Source: Clostridia bacterium
GTDB lineage: Bacteria; Bacillota; Clostridia; Christensenellales; CAG-314
NCBI GenBank assembly: GCA_900769665.1
Contig: CAAGHL010000054.1
Span: 1 to 64,000 of the forward strand
DNA: 64,000 bases
Reading direction: 5' to 3'
Shown here: positions 16,732 to 25,216 of the stretch, one piece after another
How positions within the stretch are numbered: position 1 is the first letter of the stretch
How the letters are laid out: the number at the start of each line of letters is the position of its first letter
Made by a program: the position numbers and the translations under genes
Notes under the pieces: generated by a model
The model's database searches: none
What the model saw: the letters and a program-made list of their open reading frames with translations, nothing else
Told to the model about the DNA's origin: nothing

Positions 16732-19047
16732 TTGAACAGTTACAGTAATATACCCGTGCTTGCCATGCGCGGAAACTTTTTCTTTCCCAACGTCCGAGCC
16801 AAGGTGGAAGTGGCGCGTGAGATTTCCGTCAATGCAATCAAGTTTGCGTTGGAAAACGGCGGAAAGCTGTTTACGGTCAGCCAACTAGACCCTGCCAAGG
16901 CGGACTTTACGGGACAAACGGACATCTACAACGTTGGCGTGCTTGCGGAAATCGTATCCATTACGTCGGCTTCTTCGGAAAAAACCGACATCGTGGTGCG
17001 CACCCTCGAAGCGGCAAAAATTACCCGTTTCAGCGGCTCGCCCAAACTAATGTTTGCCGACATCGAAACGTTGGACTACTACATCGTCAAGCCGGACGAC
17101 GCACGCGCGCTGTTCGATACGACGGTGGGGTACATCAAACAGTATGCCGATGTCAGCAAGCCTGCGGAAAAGTTGGATACCAAGCAATTTGAAACCGCCG
17201 ACGGCGTGGATTACCTTGCGTTTACCAATGTGGTGGCAAACGAACTTGTCAACCGCCTTGCCGACCGCCAACGTATTTTGGAGGAAACCAACCTCGAAAC
17301 GCGCATGGAGATTATTTGCGCATATATCATCGGGGAATTGGACATCGTTGCGGCGGAAAAACGTGTGGCAAACCGCGTCAAAAAGCAGGTTGCCGACGGA
17401 CAAAAGGAGTACTATTTGCGCGAGCAAATGAAGGCGATTTCTGCGGAACTAGGCGAGGACGCCAATGAAAAGCAGGAGTATCTCGACCGAATTGCGGCGT
17501 GCGGTATGCCCGAGGAAGTTGCCGACAAAGCGAAAAAGGAACTTGTCCGCCTTGCCAAGATGAGCAGTACTTCTCCCGATGCGGCGGTTATACGCAACTA
17601 TCTGGATTGGCTTTGCGACGTGCCTTGGACAAAGGAAACGCCCGACAACACCGACCTTGTGCGCGCAAGGGAAATCCTTGACGAGGATCACTACGGACTA
17701 GACAAAATCAAGGATCGTATAGTGGAGTACCTTGCCGTAATGCAACTTACGCACAAGCTCAACGGACCCATTTTATGCTTCGTCGGTCCCCCGGGAGTGG
17801 GCAAAACGTCCATTGTGCACAGTATTGCACGTGCTTTGGGGCGCAAATACGTGCGTGTAAGCCTTGGCGGCGTGCGTGACGAGGCGGAAATCCGCGGTCA
17901 CCGTCGTACTTACGTGGGCGCAATCCCCGGCAAAATCATTTATATGATGAAACAGGCAGGTTGCGTAAATCCCGTGTTGTTGCTTGACGAAATCGACAAG
18001 ATGGGTAAGGACAACCGCGGCGACCCTGCAAGCGCAATGTTGGAAGTGCTCGACCCCGAGCAAAACAACACATTTACAGACCACTTCCTCGAGGTTCCGT
18101 ATGACCTCAGCAAGGTGCTGTTTGTGTGTACCGCCAACGCTACCGACGACATCCCCGAGCCGCTACTCGACCGTATGGAAGTGATTGAACTTAGCGGCTA
18201 CACGGAGTTGGAAAAGATACAAATCGCCAACAAATTTTTGTTGAAAAAGAACCTTGCTTTGCACGGCATACCCGACGGCGTTGTGACGATTTCCGACGAT
18301 ACGTATGCAAAAATCATTGACCGTTACACGGGCGAGTCGGGTGTAAGAAGTTTGGAACGTCAAATTGCCGCCATTTGCCGTAAGGTGGCGTTGAAACTTG
18401 TCAACGACCCCGACATCAAGGTGGAAATCACCGCTGATAATCTGCACGAATACCTCGGCGCGGAAAAGCGCAAGGACGAACAAGGCGTGATTGCCGACAC
18501 AGTGGGTACGGCTCGCGGACTTGCTTGGACAAGGATCGGCGGCGTTACATTGAACGTCGACGCAACGTTGTTTGCAGGCAAGGGCGACGTGCAACTGACG
18601 GGTAACCTCGGCGACGTAATGAAGGAGTCGGCGCGCACGGCAATATCCCTTGTCAAGAGCCTTGCCGACAAGTACGGTATCGACAAGCAACGTTTTGAAA
18701 ACACCGACATACACATCCACGTACCCGAAGGCGCAGTACCCAAGGACGGACCGAGCGCCGGCGTAACTATGGCAACGGTGGTGATGTCTGCGTTTACCGA
18801 TATTCCCGTATCCGGCGAAGTAGCAATGACCGGCGAAATCACCTTGCGTGGTAAGGTACTGCCAATCGGCGGACTGCGCGAAAAAGCGCTCGCCGCCTAT
18901 CGTATCGGTATCAAAAAGGTTATCATCCCCAAGGGTAACGAAATCGATCTTGAGGAAATCCCCGAAGAAGTCAAGCAAGCGGTGGAGTTCTTCCCCGTGG
19001 AAACAATCGACCAAGTATTCGACATCGCTTTGGTGCACAAAAACTAG
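16732..19047 (+). CDS. lon: ATP-dependent protease Lon
   Basis: A 771-residue LonA-type protease. The N-terminal substrate-binding domain covers about 1-200, a coiled coil follows, then the AAA+ module with Walker A GPPGVGKT at 352-359 and Walker B LLLDEIDKMG. The C-terminal protease domain contains the Ser675-Lys718 dyad in KDGPSAGVTM and LREKALAAYR. The start codon is TTG at 16732, with GAGGTG six bases upstream; no better ATG exists nearby. Degrades misfolded and regulatory proteins. It sits between clpX and engB as in other Firmicutes. Confidence 0.96.
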   Translation: MNSYSNIPVLAMRGNFFFPNVRAKVEVAREISVNAIKFALENGGKLFTVSQLDPAKADFTGQTDIYNVGVLAEIVSITSASSEKTDIVVRTLEAAKITRFSGSPKLMFADIETLDYYIVKPDDARALFDTTVGYIKQYADVSKPAEKLDTKQFETADGVDYLAFTNVVANELVNRLADRQRILEETNLETRMEIICAYIIGELDIVAAEKRVANRVKKQVADGQKEYYLREQMKAISAELGEDANEKQEYLDRIAACGMPEEVADKAKKELVRLAKMSSTSPDAAVIRNYLDWLCDVPWTKETPDNTDLVRAREILDEDHYGLDKIKDRIVEYLAVMQLTHKLNGPILCFVGPPGVGKTSIVHSIARALGRKYVRVSLGGVRDEAEIRGHRRTYVGAIPGKIIYMMKQAGCVNPVLLLDEIDKMGKDNRGDPASAMLEVLDPEQNNTFTDHFLEVPYDLSKVLFVCTANATDDIPEPLLDRMEVIELSGYTELEKIQIANKFLLKKNLALHGIPDGVVTISDDTYAKIIDRYTGESGVRSLERQIAAICRKVALKLVNDPDIKVEITADNLHEYLGAEKRKDEQGVIADTVGTARGLAWTRIGGVTLNVDATLFAGKGDVQLTGNLGDVMKESARTAISLVKSLADKYGIDKQRFENTDIHIHVPEGAVPKDGPSAGVTMATVVMSAFTDIPVSGEVAMTGEITLRGKVLPIGGLREKALAAYRIGIKKVIIPKGNEIDLEEIPEEVKQAVEFFPVETIDQVFDIALVHKN

Positions 19048-19134
19048 CCGTTGCGAGTATGGTTTTTTGCCCTTTCGTGCGTGTGTAACCGCATACGACT
19101 GACGGGTAAAAGTGCGTGTGTAAACAGAAGTCAA

Positions 19135-19174
19135 TGTCGTCAAATTTTGCATACGTATGCGATTTTTGACGACA
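19135..19174. promoter_or_regulatory. 40-bp ATACGTAT dyad element, copy 2
   Basis: TGTC 19135-19138, ATACGTAT 19151-19158, GACA 19171-19174. In this copy most of the spacer positions also pair, making it a nearly complete 40-bp palindrome. It lies in the lon-engB gap, 66 bp before the engB start. Confidence 0.7.
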
Positions 19175-19240
19175 TTTGCGCAAATTTTGCATGCCAAAAA
19201 CCGCAACAAAAACGGACAAATAAACACAAAGGAAAACAGT

Positions 19241-19888
19241 ATGGTTATCAAAAAAGCTCATTATGTCAAGGGCGCCGCCGACTACGGGCAATGCCTTGTT
19301 ACCGATATTCCGCAAATTGCTGTTTGCGGCAAGTCCAACGTGGGCAAAAGCAGTTTTATCAATTTTCTTGTCAACGACGGCAAACTAGCACGCACGTCCA
19401 AGTTGCCCGGGCGCACAAGACTGATCAACTATTTTCTAATCAACGACGGCATGTCCGACGAGTTTATGCTCGCCGATTTGCCCGGCTATGGCTTTGCCAA
19501 GGTGTCCGATGCGGAAAAGTTGAAATGGGCTGATTTGTTGGAGAAATACCTTGCAAAGGAGCAAATGCTCAAGCACGTGTTTTTCCTTGTGGACATACGT
19601 CACGATCCGACGGCGGACGACGTGGTGATGTACAATTACTTGTTCAAAAACAACGTGCCTTACACGATTGTGGCAACCAAGGCGGACAAACTGCCCAAGA
19701 GCCAAGTAAAAAATCGTTTGCGCAGTATCGCCAACTTTCTCAAAGTGGGCGAGGGTAACCTTATTGCGGTGTCCTCCACGGCAAAGATCGGCAAGGAAGC
19801 CGTGTTCGACCGTATCGACAAGGTACTGGAAGCCTTCCGTTGCCAACAAGAGCTTGCTTTGCAAGATGGCGACGAAGATGACGAATAG
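19241..19888 (+). CDS. engB: ribosome-biogenesis GTPase EngB/YsxC
   Basis: A 215-residue TRAFAC-class GTPase needed for 50S subunit assembly. G1 is GKSNVGKSS, the switch I region has RTSKLPGRT, G3 is DLPGYGFA, G4 is TKADK and G5 is VSST. Length is typical. ATG 19241 is preceded by AAAGGAAAACAGT; an upstream in-frame start lacks a ribosome site. It ends the proteostasis cluster. A short acidic tail (GDEDDE) is present. Confidence 0.94.
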   Translation: MVIKKAHYVKGAADYGQCLVTDIPQIAVCGKSNVGKSSFINFLVNDGKLARTSKLPGRTRLINYFLINDGMSDEFMLADLPGYGFAKVSDAEKLKWADLLEKYLAKEQMLKHVFFLVDIRHDPTADDVVMYNYLFKNNVPYTIVATKADKLPKSQVKNRLRSIANFLKVGEGNLIAVSSTAKIGKEAVFDRIDKVLEAFRCQQELALQDGDEDDE

Positions 19889-19896
19889 TCCCGTTT

Positions 19897-19965
19897 GTCA
19901 TTACCGACAAGCTTTGAAATGTCCTTTCCTGTTCTTTTGCGTAGAAGCTGACTTGGTGTGCTTAA
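19897..19965 (+). repeat. dispersed repeat, family R7, copy 1
   Basis: Shares a core (ATGTCCTTT, GTTCTTT, GAAGCT, GTGT in order) with 43185-43265. Both copies are in gaps downstream of plus-strand genes. No coding function is evident. Confidence 0.5.
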
Positions 19966-20000
19966 TATAAAAATATATTTCGTACAAATAAGCTAAAAGT

Positions 20001-20029
20001 TTGTATTTTTTCAAATATTGTGGTACAAT
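20001..20029 (+). promoter_or_regulatory. promoter upstream of the ECF S-component gene
   Basis: TTGTAT (20001-20006), 17 bp, TACAAT (20024-20029). The expected start site is almost on top of a strong terminator hairpin, see the next entry. Confidence 0.5.
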
Positions 20030-20030
20030 A

Positions 20031-20072
20031 AGCATAGGTCGTATCGGAAACGAGCGATACTATGCTTTTTTA
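20031..20072 (+). terminator. terminator or attenuator in the ECF leader
   Basis: AGCATAG and GTATCG pair with CGATAC and TATGCT, followed by TTTTT. A second GTATCG at about 20092 could compete for the CGATAC arm, so an attenuation switch is possible. It may simply terminate engB transcripts. Confidence 0.55.
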
Positions 20073-20202
20073 TCTTTTTATCGTAAAAAAGGTATCGTAC
20101 CGTGACGGTGCAAGGTCGCGTGGCAACGCTACATCAGCAAACATGTTTGTTGTGGCTGTCGCTCGTGTGGTCGTGTTCCTAGCGGACGAAAACGGAGTTT
20201 TT

Positions 20203-20874
20203 ATGGTAACAAAAGCTAACAGTGTGGCAAAATACGCCATCATGTTTGCAATCATCATCGTGGCAACATTGCTTGACAGAGTCATTACGCTTGGTTTGCC
20301 CATTGCCGGAGCAACGGTAGAGTTGCTTGTTACGTTTGCGCTGTGTTTCTTGTGCAATTCGTGGTTGGACGGCTTTGCGGCGTTTGCGTTTATGGGTCTG
20401 TCTTCTTTTGCATTGTCCTTCCCGTTCGGCAAGATTTCCTCGCAAAATCCGCTGATTTCCATCGTTCCACGCTTGGTTGTGGGTGTTGTGGCTTTTGCGG
20501 TATACAGATTGGTGCTGTACATCGGCAAACGCAACCAAAACAAGCGTTTGGTACAAACTTGCGCTATGGTTTCGGCAACGGCGGTGGGGTTGGCTACCAA
20601 TACGATTTTGTTTATGGGCGCGCTTACGCTGTTTACCTCGGCTTACGGCAGTTTGGTGGAAGCGTTGAAGGCTGTTGCGATACTAAACGTCTTGCCGGAG
20701 TATCTCGTGTCGCTTGTCGGCGTTGCGCCCGTGGTGTTTGGTGTGCGCAGAGGGTTGAAACTCGGTATCGACGGCAACAACCAAAAGCATGCGGCAAATG
20801 CGGTTGACGTTGCTTCGCCCGATAGCGACGTTGCCCAAGACGAAACCGACAATATAGCCGACAGTCAAAACTAG
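20203..20874 (+). CDS. ECF-type transporter S component, possibly for pantothenate
   Basis: A 223-residue integral membrane protein with about six helices. NPLISIVPRLVVGVVAFAVY and the later TNTILFMGAL resemble the conserved core of ECF transporter substrate-binding subunits. A polar Asp/Asn/Gln-rich tail of about 35 residues follows the last helix. ATG 20203 follows ACGGAG; earlier in-frame starts add an unlikely leader. The energising EcfA/EcfT subunits are not in the window, as usual for group II ECF systems. The next gene is pantothenate kinase coaX, so pantothenate uptake (PanT-like) is a reasonable inference; other vitamins cannot be excluded. Confidence 0.65.
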   Translation: MVTKANSVAKYAIMFAIIIVATLLDRVITLGLPIAGATVELLVTFALCFLCNSWLDGFAAFAFMGLSSFALSFPFGKISSQNPLISIVPRLVVGVVAFAVYRLVLYIGKRNQNKRLVQTCAMVSATAVGLATNTILFMGALTLFTSAYGSLVEALKAVAILNVLPEYLVSLVGVAPVVFGVRRGLKLGIDGNNQKHAANAVDVASPDSDVAQDETDNIADSQN

Positions 20875-20968
20875 CAAATAACGCAGTCGCTAAAACGAAA
20901 TTTGCGCTTGTTTGGCAACAAAAAAGCCGTGCGGCAATCAAAAAGTACGACAAATTTGGAGAAAACCA

Positions 20969-21739
20969 ATGATATTCACCGTAGACATAGGCAACACTAA
21001 CATAAAAATAGGTATTTTCGACGAGCACGGCAACTTGGCGCACTCGTTCAAGATGAGCACTGACGTCAAGCGCACGTCCGACGAGTACGTGGCGTTGCTG
21101 TTGCAGTTGTTGCAACACTCGGGCGTAAAGGAAAATGCTGTTAAGGGCGCGATAGTGTCCACGGTCATTCCGCAACTGGACTACACCTTTACCAACGTAA
21201 TCAGTTACGTGTTTGGCGTAAAACCGCTTGTTGTGGGGGTTGGCGTGCGCACGGGGTTGGCAATCAAGTACGAGTCCCCACGCGAATTGGGTAGCGACCG
21301 TATCATCACATGCGTTGCCGCCGCCAAGGAGTACGGCGCACCCTTCATTTTGGTGGACTTTGGCACGGCGACGACATTCAACGTGGTCAACGAGCGCAAC
21401 GAGTTTATCGGCGGCGCAATTACTCTCGGGTTGCGTTCCACGGTTGACAGCCTAGCTCGCTGTACTGCAAAACTTCCCAACGTGGAATTGGAAACGCCGA
21501 ACAAAGTAGTGATGCAGTCGACAACCAAAGCTATACAAAGCGGCGTAATTTACGGCGTGGTGGGACAAGTAAAGTATATCATCGACCGTATTCGTCGCGA
21601 AACGGGCTTAGGCAACGCCAAAGTAATAGCAACGGGCGGTCTGTCACGTATTATCTACAATGTGGAGCCGCTGTTCGACTTTGTAGATAGGGAGTTGTCT
21701 CTCCGAGGACTGTACGAAATATATTTACTCAATAATTAA
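20969..21739 (+). CDS. coaX: type III pantothenate kinase
   Basis: A 256-residue ASKHA-fold enzyme that phosphorylates pantothenate in the first step of CoA synthesis; cytoplasmic, not inhibited by CoA in characterised members. Motifs include DIGNTNIKIG at 5-14, ELGSDRI and VDFGTATTFNVV, then FIGGAITLG. The last motif normally reads IAPG, so the Pro is replaced by Leu. ATG 20969 follows TTGGAGAAAACC. It lies 95 bp after a putative vitamin transporter gene; coaE, the last enzyme of the pathway, is 9 kb downstream. Confidence 0.92.
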   Translation: MIFTVDIGNTNIKIGIFDEHGNLAHSFKMSTDVKRTSDEYVALLLQLLQHSGVKENAVKGAIVSTVIPQLDYTFTNVISYVFGVKPLVVGVGVRTGLAIKYESPRELGSDRIITCVAAAKEYGAPFILVDFGTATTFNVVNERNEFIGGAITLGLRSTVDSLARCTAKLPNVELETPNKVVMQSTTKAIQSGVIYGVVGQVKYIIDRIRRETGLGNAKVIATGGLSRIIYNVEPLFDFVDRELSLRGLYEIYLLNN

Positions 21740-22042
21740 GTGGGACAACGGCGTATAGCGTGGCATCTACGAGCTACGTGCTCGTTCAGCCTCGTCACGT
21801 ACCACTTAGTACGCTACCTCGGCATTCGCTCGCCAGTTGCACGTATCTACCGCACTCTCCGCCGTTGCTTTGCAGTAAGTTTAGAGAAGCGTAAAGGTAA
21901 TGTTGCTTAGCAATGTTGCAAGGCAACGATAATGTGTATTTGCAGTATGTCTAAGGTTGGGGTAGTGAGAAATGCCGAGCAATGTTGAGTTGCAATAAGA
22001 GCGCTTAATTGTAGTAAGTTTCATATTGAAATACTATAATTA

Positions 22043-22226
22043 TGTCATTGCGAGGAAAACGTGTTTTTCGTTTGACGTGGCAATCTCGCGGAAGCGCCAT
22101 TGTTGCAAGGGCGCTTCCGCGAGATCTCCACGTCGCACGACCTAACGTCGACGACTATGGTTGCTTACAATATCAAGTCTACATCAGTAGCAATGTTACA
22201 TGCAATAATTGCTCCTCGGGATGACA
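22043..22226. repeat. MITE-like element with GTCATTGCGAGG ends
   Basis: Imperfect terminal inverted repeats, TGTCATTGCGAGGA at 22043 and TCCTCGGGATGACA at 22213, enclose a 15-bp perfect palindrome (22084-22098 and 22110-22124, separated by 11 bases). This end sequence is widespread as a short repeat in unrelated bacteria. There is no transposase. The preceding stretch 21740-22042 has only short GC-rich palindromes and no gene. Confidence 0.65.
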
Positions 22227-22285
22227 CTATTAGAATTTGTCAATATACGAAAATTATCCTAAAAACTATCTATTGCCCACTTCTA

Positions 22286-22345
22286 ATAAAATCCCTTGAC
22301 CATGAGGGGTGGGTGGTCGGGGCTTCGGCGGGCACTGACTGCAGC
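22286..22345 (-). repeat. dispersed repeat, family R3, copy 2
   Basis: The reverse complement of this stretch matches the R3 core at 5050-5150 and 24965-25050, including the GACCA/TGGTC hairpin. Confidence 0.65.
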
Positions 22346-22416
22346 ATTTGGGGAAATTGTATTCCGTGTCAATAGCTTTGCGTTGAATCAATAACTACAT
22401 TACGGAAACCAACTCA

Positions 22417-22665
22417 GCTTTTACAAAAGCAATTGCCAAATTGACATTCACAAGCCATTTTAATGAATCCTAACGCGTGCAGTGTCGCTGTTGCCACACA
22501 GCGACATCTGACCGAGGGTGCGGCTGGGAAACTTCGTTTTAGCAAACTGCGTTACCCGACGGGAAGCGAGTATCAAACGTTCGCGGTGTGGCAATTGCGA
22601 CACTGTGCGCTTGTGGCGTATGTCAATACGAGGAATTTTCATTTGGCAATTGCATTTGCAAAAGC
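22417..22665 (+). repeat. dispersed imperfect palindrome, family R1, copy B
   Basis: Outer arms 22417-22441 and 22641-22665 are complementary at 23 of 25 positions. The inner core (about 22478-22612) matches the reverse complement of copy A at 4787-4994 over most of its length, apart from a variable central segment. It ends 61 bp before the uvrB start. Confidence 0.75.
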
Positions 22666-22726
22666 GTTGTTCTCCTCTACCTAAATTTACAACAACACAA
22701 TCAACCAATAATACAAATTCAACAAA

Positions 22727-24694
22727 ATGCAAAAATTCGTACTACATTCTAAGTATAAACCTTGCGGCGATCAACCGCAAGCAATAGCCGCTCTTACACA
22801 AGGCATAAACGACGGACTTGCAACGCAAGTGTTGCGTGGCGTTACGGGCAGCGGAAAAACTTTTACAATGGCAAACATCATTGCCAATGTCAATCGTCCC
22901 GCGCTTGTAATTTGTCACAACAAGACTCTTGCCGCGCAATTGTGCAACGAGTTTAGAGAGTTTTTTCCCGAAAACCGCGTAGAGTTTTTCGTGTCTTATT
23001 ACGACTATTACATGCCCGAAAGCTACATTCCGTCGCGCGATTTGTACATCGAAAAGGAACTTGACATCAACGACGAGATCGACAAATTGCGTCACTCGGC
23101 AACTTGTAGTTTGTTCGAGCGGCGCGATACGATCGTCGTTGCCAGCGTCAGCTGTATTTACGGCTTGGGCGCCCCGGGCGACTACTACAAAATGAGCCTT
23201 TCGGTACGCCCCGGCGACAAGGTGTCCATGCGCGACGTGATACGCAAGCTTGTCAACATCCAGTACAAGCGTAACGACATGGATTTTGCACGCGGTACGT
23301 TTCGTGTGCGCGGCGACATAATCGAAGTTTATCCCGCAAGTTACAGCGAACACGCAATCCGTATATCTTTTTGGGGCGACGAAGTGGAGGAAGTGTCGGA
23401 GATCGACGTTGTTACAGGTAATACCGTTGCAAAGTTGTTGCATACCATCGTATTCCCCGCAACCCATTACGTTGTAGAGGGGATAACGATGGAAAACGCT
23501 CTTGTCAACATCAAGCACGATATGGAAATCGAAAGCCAAGCTTTTCTTGACCAAAACAAAATTGTCGAAGGACAACGTTTGCGCCAACGCGTCAGTTACG
23601 ACATGGAAATGTTGCAAGAAGTCGGCTATTGTAGCGGAATCGAAAATTACAGTCGCTACTTTGACGGACGAGAACCCGGACAACCGCCGTATACACTCAT
23701 CGATTACTTCCCCGAAGATTTTATTACATTCATCGACGAAAGCCACATGACTATACCGCAAATTCGCGGCATGTACAACGGCGACCGCGCTCGCAAAAAT
23801 AACCTTGTCGGCTACGGTTTTCGCTTGAAGAGTGCCTACGACAACCGCCCGTTGACCTTTGACGAGTTTGACAGTCGCATAGGACAATTGGTGTGTGTGT
23901 CTGCAACGCCTGCTCCCTACGAAATGCAACGCGCCGACAACGTAGTGGAACAGCTCATCCGTCCGACGGGACTACTCGATCCCGAAGTGCAAGTGCGCCC
24001 CGTAAAGGGACAAATCGATGACCTTATGGGCGAAATATCAAATGTGATTGCAAGCGGCGGACGTGTTTTGGTTACCACGCTTACAAAGCGTATGGCGGAA
24101 AGTCTTACGGATTTTCTTGCAAAGCAGGACGTGAAAGTACGCTATATGCACTCGGAAATAGACACGTTGGAGCGTATCGAAATCGTCAACGGACTGAAAA
24201 AGGGCGAGTTTGACGTTTTGGTAGGTATCAACTTGCTGCGTGAAGGCTTGGATATGCCGCAAGTCAAATTAGTTGCCATATTGGATGCCGACAAGGAAGG
24301 TTTCTTGCGTAGCGATACGGCATTGATACAAACAATCGGACGCGCCGCACGTAACAGTGAGGGCCGAGTGATAATGTATGCCGATGTGGTAACCGACAGC
24401 ATGAAACGTGCCATCGACGAAACAAATCGTCGTCGCGCGATACAAAATCAATACAATATCGAACACGACATTACGCCGACCACAATACAACACGATGTCG
24501 AAAACACGCTGGAAATCACGCAAAAAGGTGCTGCGACGATGACCGTCAAGGAGCTGGAACGGGAGATTGACAGCGTCACAAATCGCATGAAAGCCGCCGC
24601 AAATCAATTGGACTTTGAACGCGCGATACAGTTGAGAGAAGAATTGTCAAAGCTCAACAAGCAGTTGGAGAAGTTGAAAAGGAAGAAGAAGTAG
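22727..24694 (+). CDS. uvrB: excinuclease ABC subunit B
   Basis: A 655-residue DNA helicase-like damage-verification subunit of nucleotide excision repair. Walker A is GVTGSGKTF (about 38-46), the beta-hairpin that probes the lesion lies in YYDYYMPESYIPSRDLYIEK, the DEAD-like box is FIDESH, helicase motif VI is QTIGRAARN, and the C-terminal UVR domain (about 610-650) is present. Length is typical. ATG 22727 is preceded by an A/C-rich stretch with no Shine-Dalgarno sequence, as is uvrA. I see no LexA-type box nearby. Confidence 0.96.
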   Translation: MQKFVLHSKYKPCGDQPQAIAALTQGINDGLATQVLRGVTGSGKTFTMANIIANVNRPALVICHNKTLAAQLCNEFREFFPENRVEFFVSYYDYYMPESYIPSRDLYIEKELDINDEIDKLRHSATCSLFERRDTIVVASVSCIYGLGAPGDYYKMSLSVRPGDKVSMRDVIRKLVNIQYKRNDMDFARGTFRVRGDIIEVYPASYSEHAIRISFWGDEVEEVSEIDVVTGNTVAKLLHTIVFPATHYVVEGITMENALVNIKHDMEIESQAFLDQNKIVEGQRLRQRVSYDMEMLQEVGYCSGIENYSRYFDGREPGQPPYTLIDYFPEDFITFIDESHMTIPQIRGMYNGDRARKNNLVGYGFRLKSAYDNRPLTFDEFDSRIGQLVCVSATPAPYEMQRADNVVEQLIRPTGLLDPEVQVRPVKGQIDDLMGEISNVIASGGRVLVTTLTKRMAESLTDFLAKQDVKVRYMHSEIDTLERIEIVNGLKKGEFDVLVGINLLREGLDMPQVKLVAILDADKEGFLRSDTALIQTIGRAARNSEGRVIMYADVVTDSMKRAIDETNRRRAIQNQYNIEHDITPTTIQHDVENTLEITQKGAATMTVKELEREIDSVTNRMKAAANQLDFERAIQLREELSKLNKQLEKLKRKKK

Positions 24695-24720
24695 GGGTTG
24701 AGAGAATACTGGCAGTAAAC

Positions 24721-24855
24721 GCCTTTTGGTAATTATGCATCACCGAAAGACGTGCTGATCACTCCCTCCGCGACGAGCAAAGTCGTTTTTGTCCGCGCTC
24801 GTTCTTATGCGCCGTCGCTCCGAGGCTTTCGGTTGATGTACAATTACCAAAAGGC
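24721..24855 (+). repeat. structured repeat, family R2, copy C
   Basis: The outer stem 24721-24749 pairs with 24826-24855. Inside, GAGC pairs with GCTC, with conserved flanks CTCCCTCC and CCGAGG. A second copy at 33249-33372 keeps the same layout and flanks, but the stem sequences differ while still pairing. Confidence 0.65.
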
Positions 24856-24964
24856 TTAGTTGGTTGGAAACGAGAAGATGCTTGACGTTTTTTTATAAAA
24901 GCAATAGCTTTCTCAAGATGAAGTTGTCCTAAGTTCAAAATCCCAACCCGGAAATATGGCTGTA

Positions 24965-25050
24965 TTCGCTTGGCAAAGTTGGTGTAAGGTTTCCGCCCAA
25001 CCCCCGACCGCCACCCCTCAAGGTCAAAAGACTTTACTGGACGTGGCAGT
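24965..25050 (+). repeat. dispersed repeat, family R3, copy 3
   Basis: Matches copies at 5050-5150 and 22286-22345 (reverse). The core has CCCCGACC, CCACCCCTCA and GGTCAAA in order. It follows R2 copy C in the uvrB-uvrA gap. Confidence 0.6.
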
Positions 25051-25140
25051 AGGTGGTGGATGGAGTAGTACACGGTCTTATATTTCACGCCTAGACATCT
25101 CACATGTACCTACTTAAAGTTTTTGAAAGGATAGGGGTTC

Positions 25141-25180
25141 GGGGGAAGGGAAACTTTTCCCAAAAAGTTTCCCTTCCCCC
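25141..25180 (+). repeat. leader hairpin repeat, family R4, copy 2
   Basis: A perfect 18-bp stem (25141-25158 with 25163-25180, GGGGGAAGGGAAACTTTT) and a 4-base loop CCCA, 36 bp before the uvrA start. It is related to the hairpin before sdaA at 5409-5450. There is no T tract in the plus direction. Confidence 0.6.
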
Positions 25181-25216
25181 GCCAAACAAACACACCCCAC
25201 AAATAAACACAAAAAT

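Noticed and set aside
22690..22727. LexA/SOS box upstream of uvrB
   Set aside because: No GAAC-N4-GTTC-type site is present near uvrB or uvrA.
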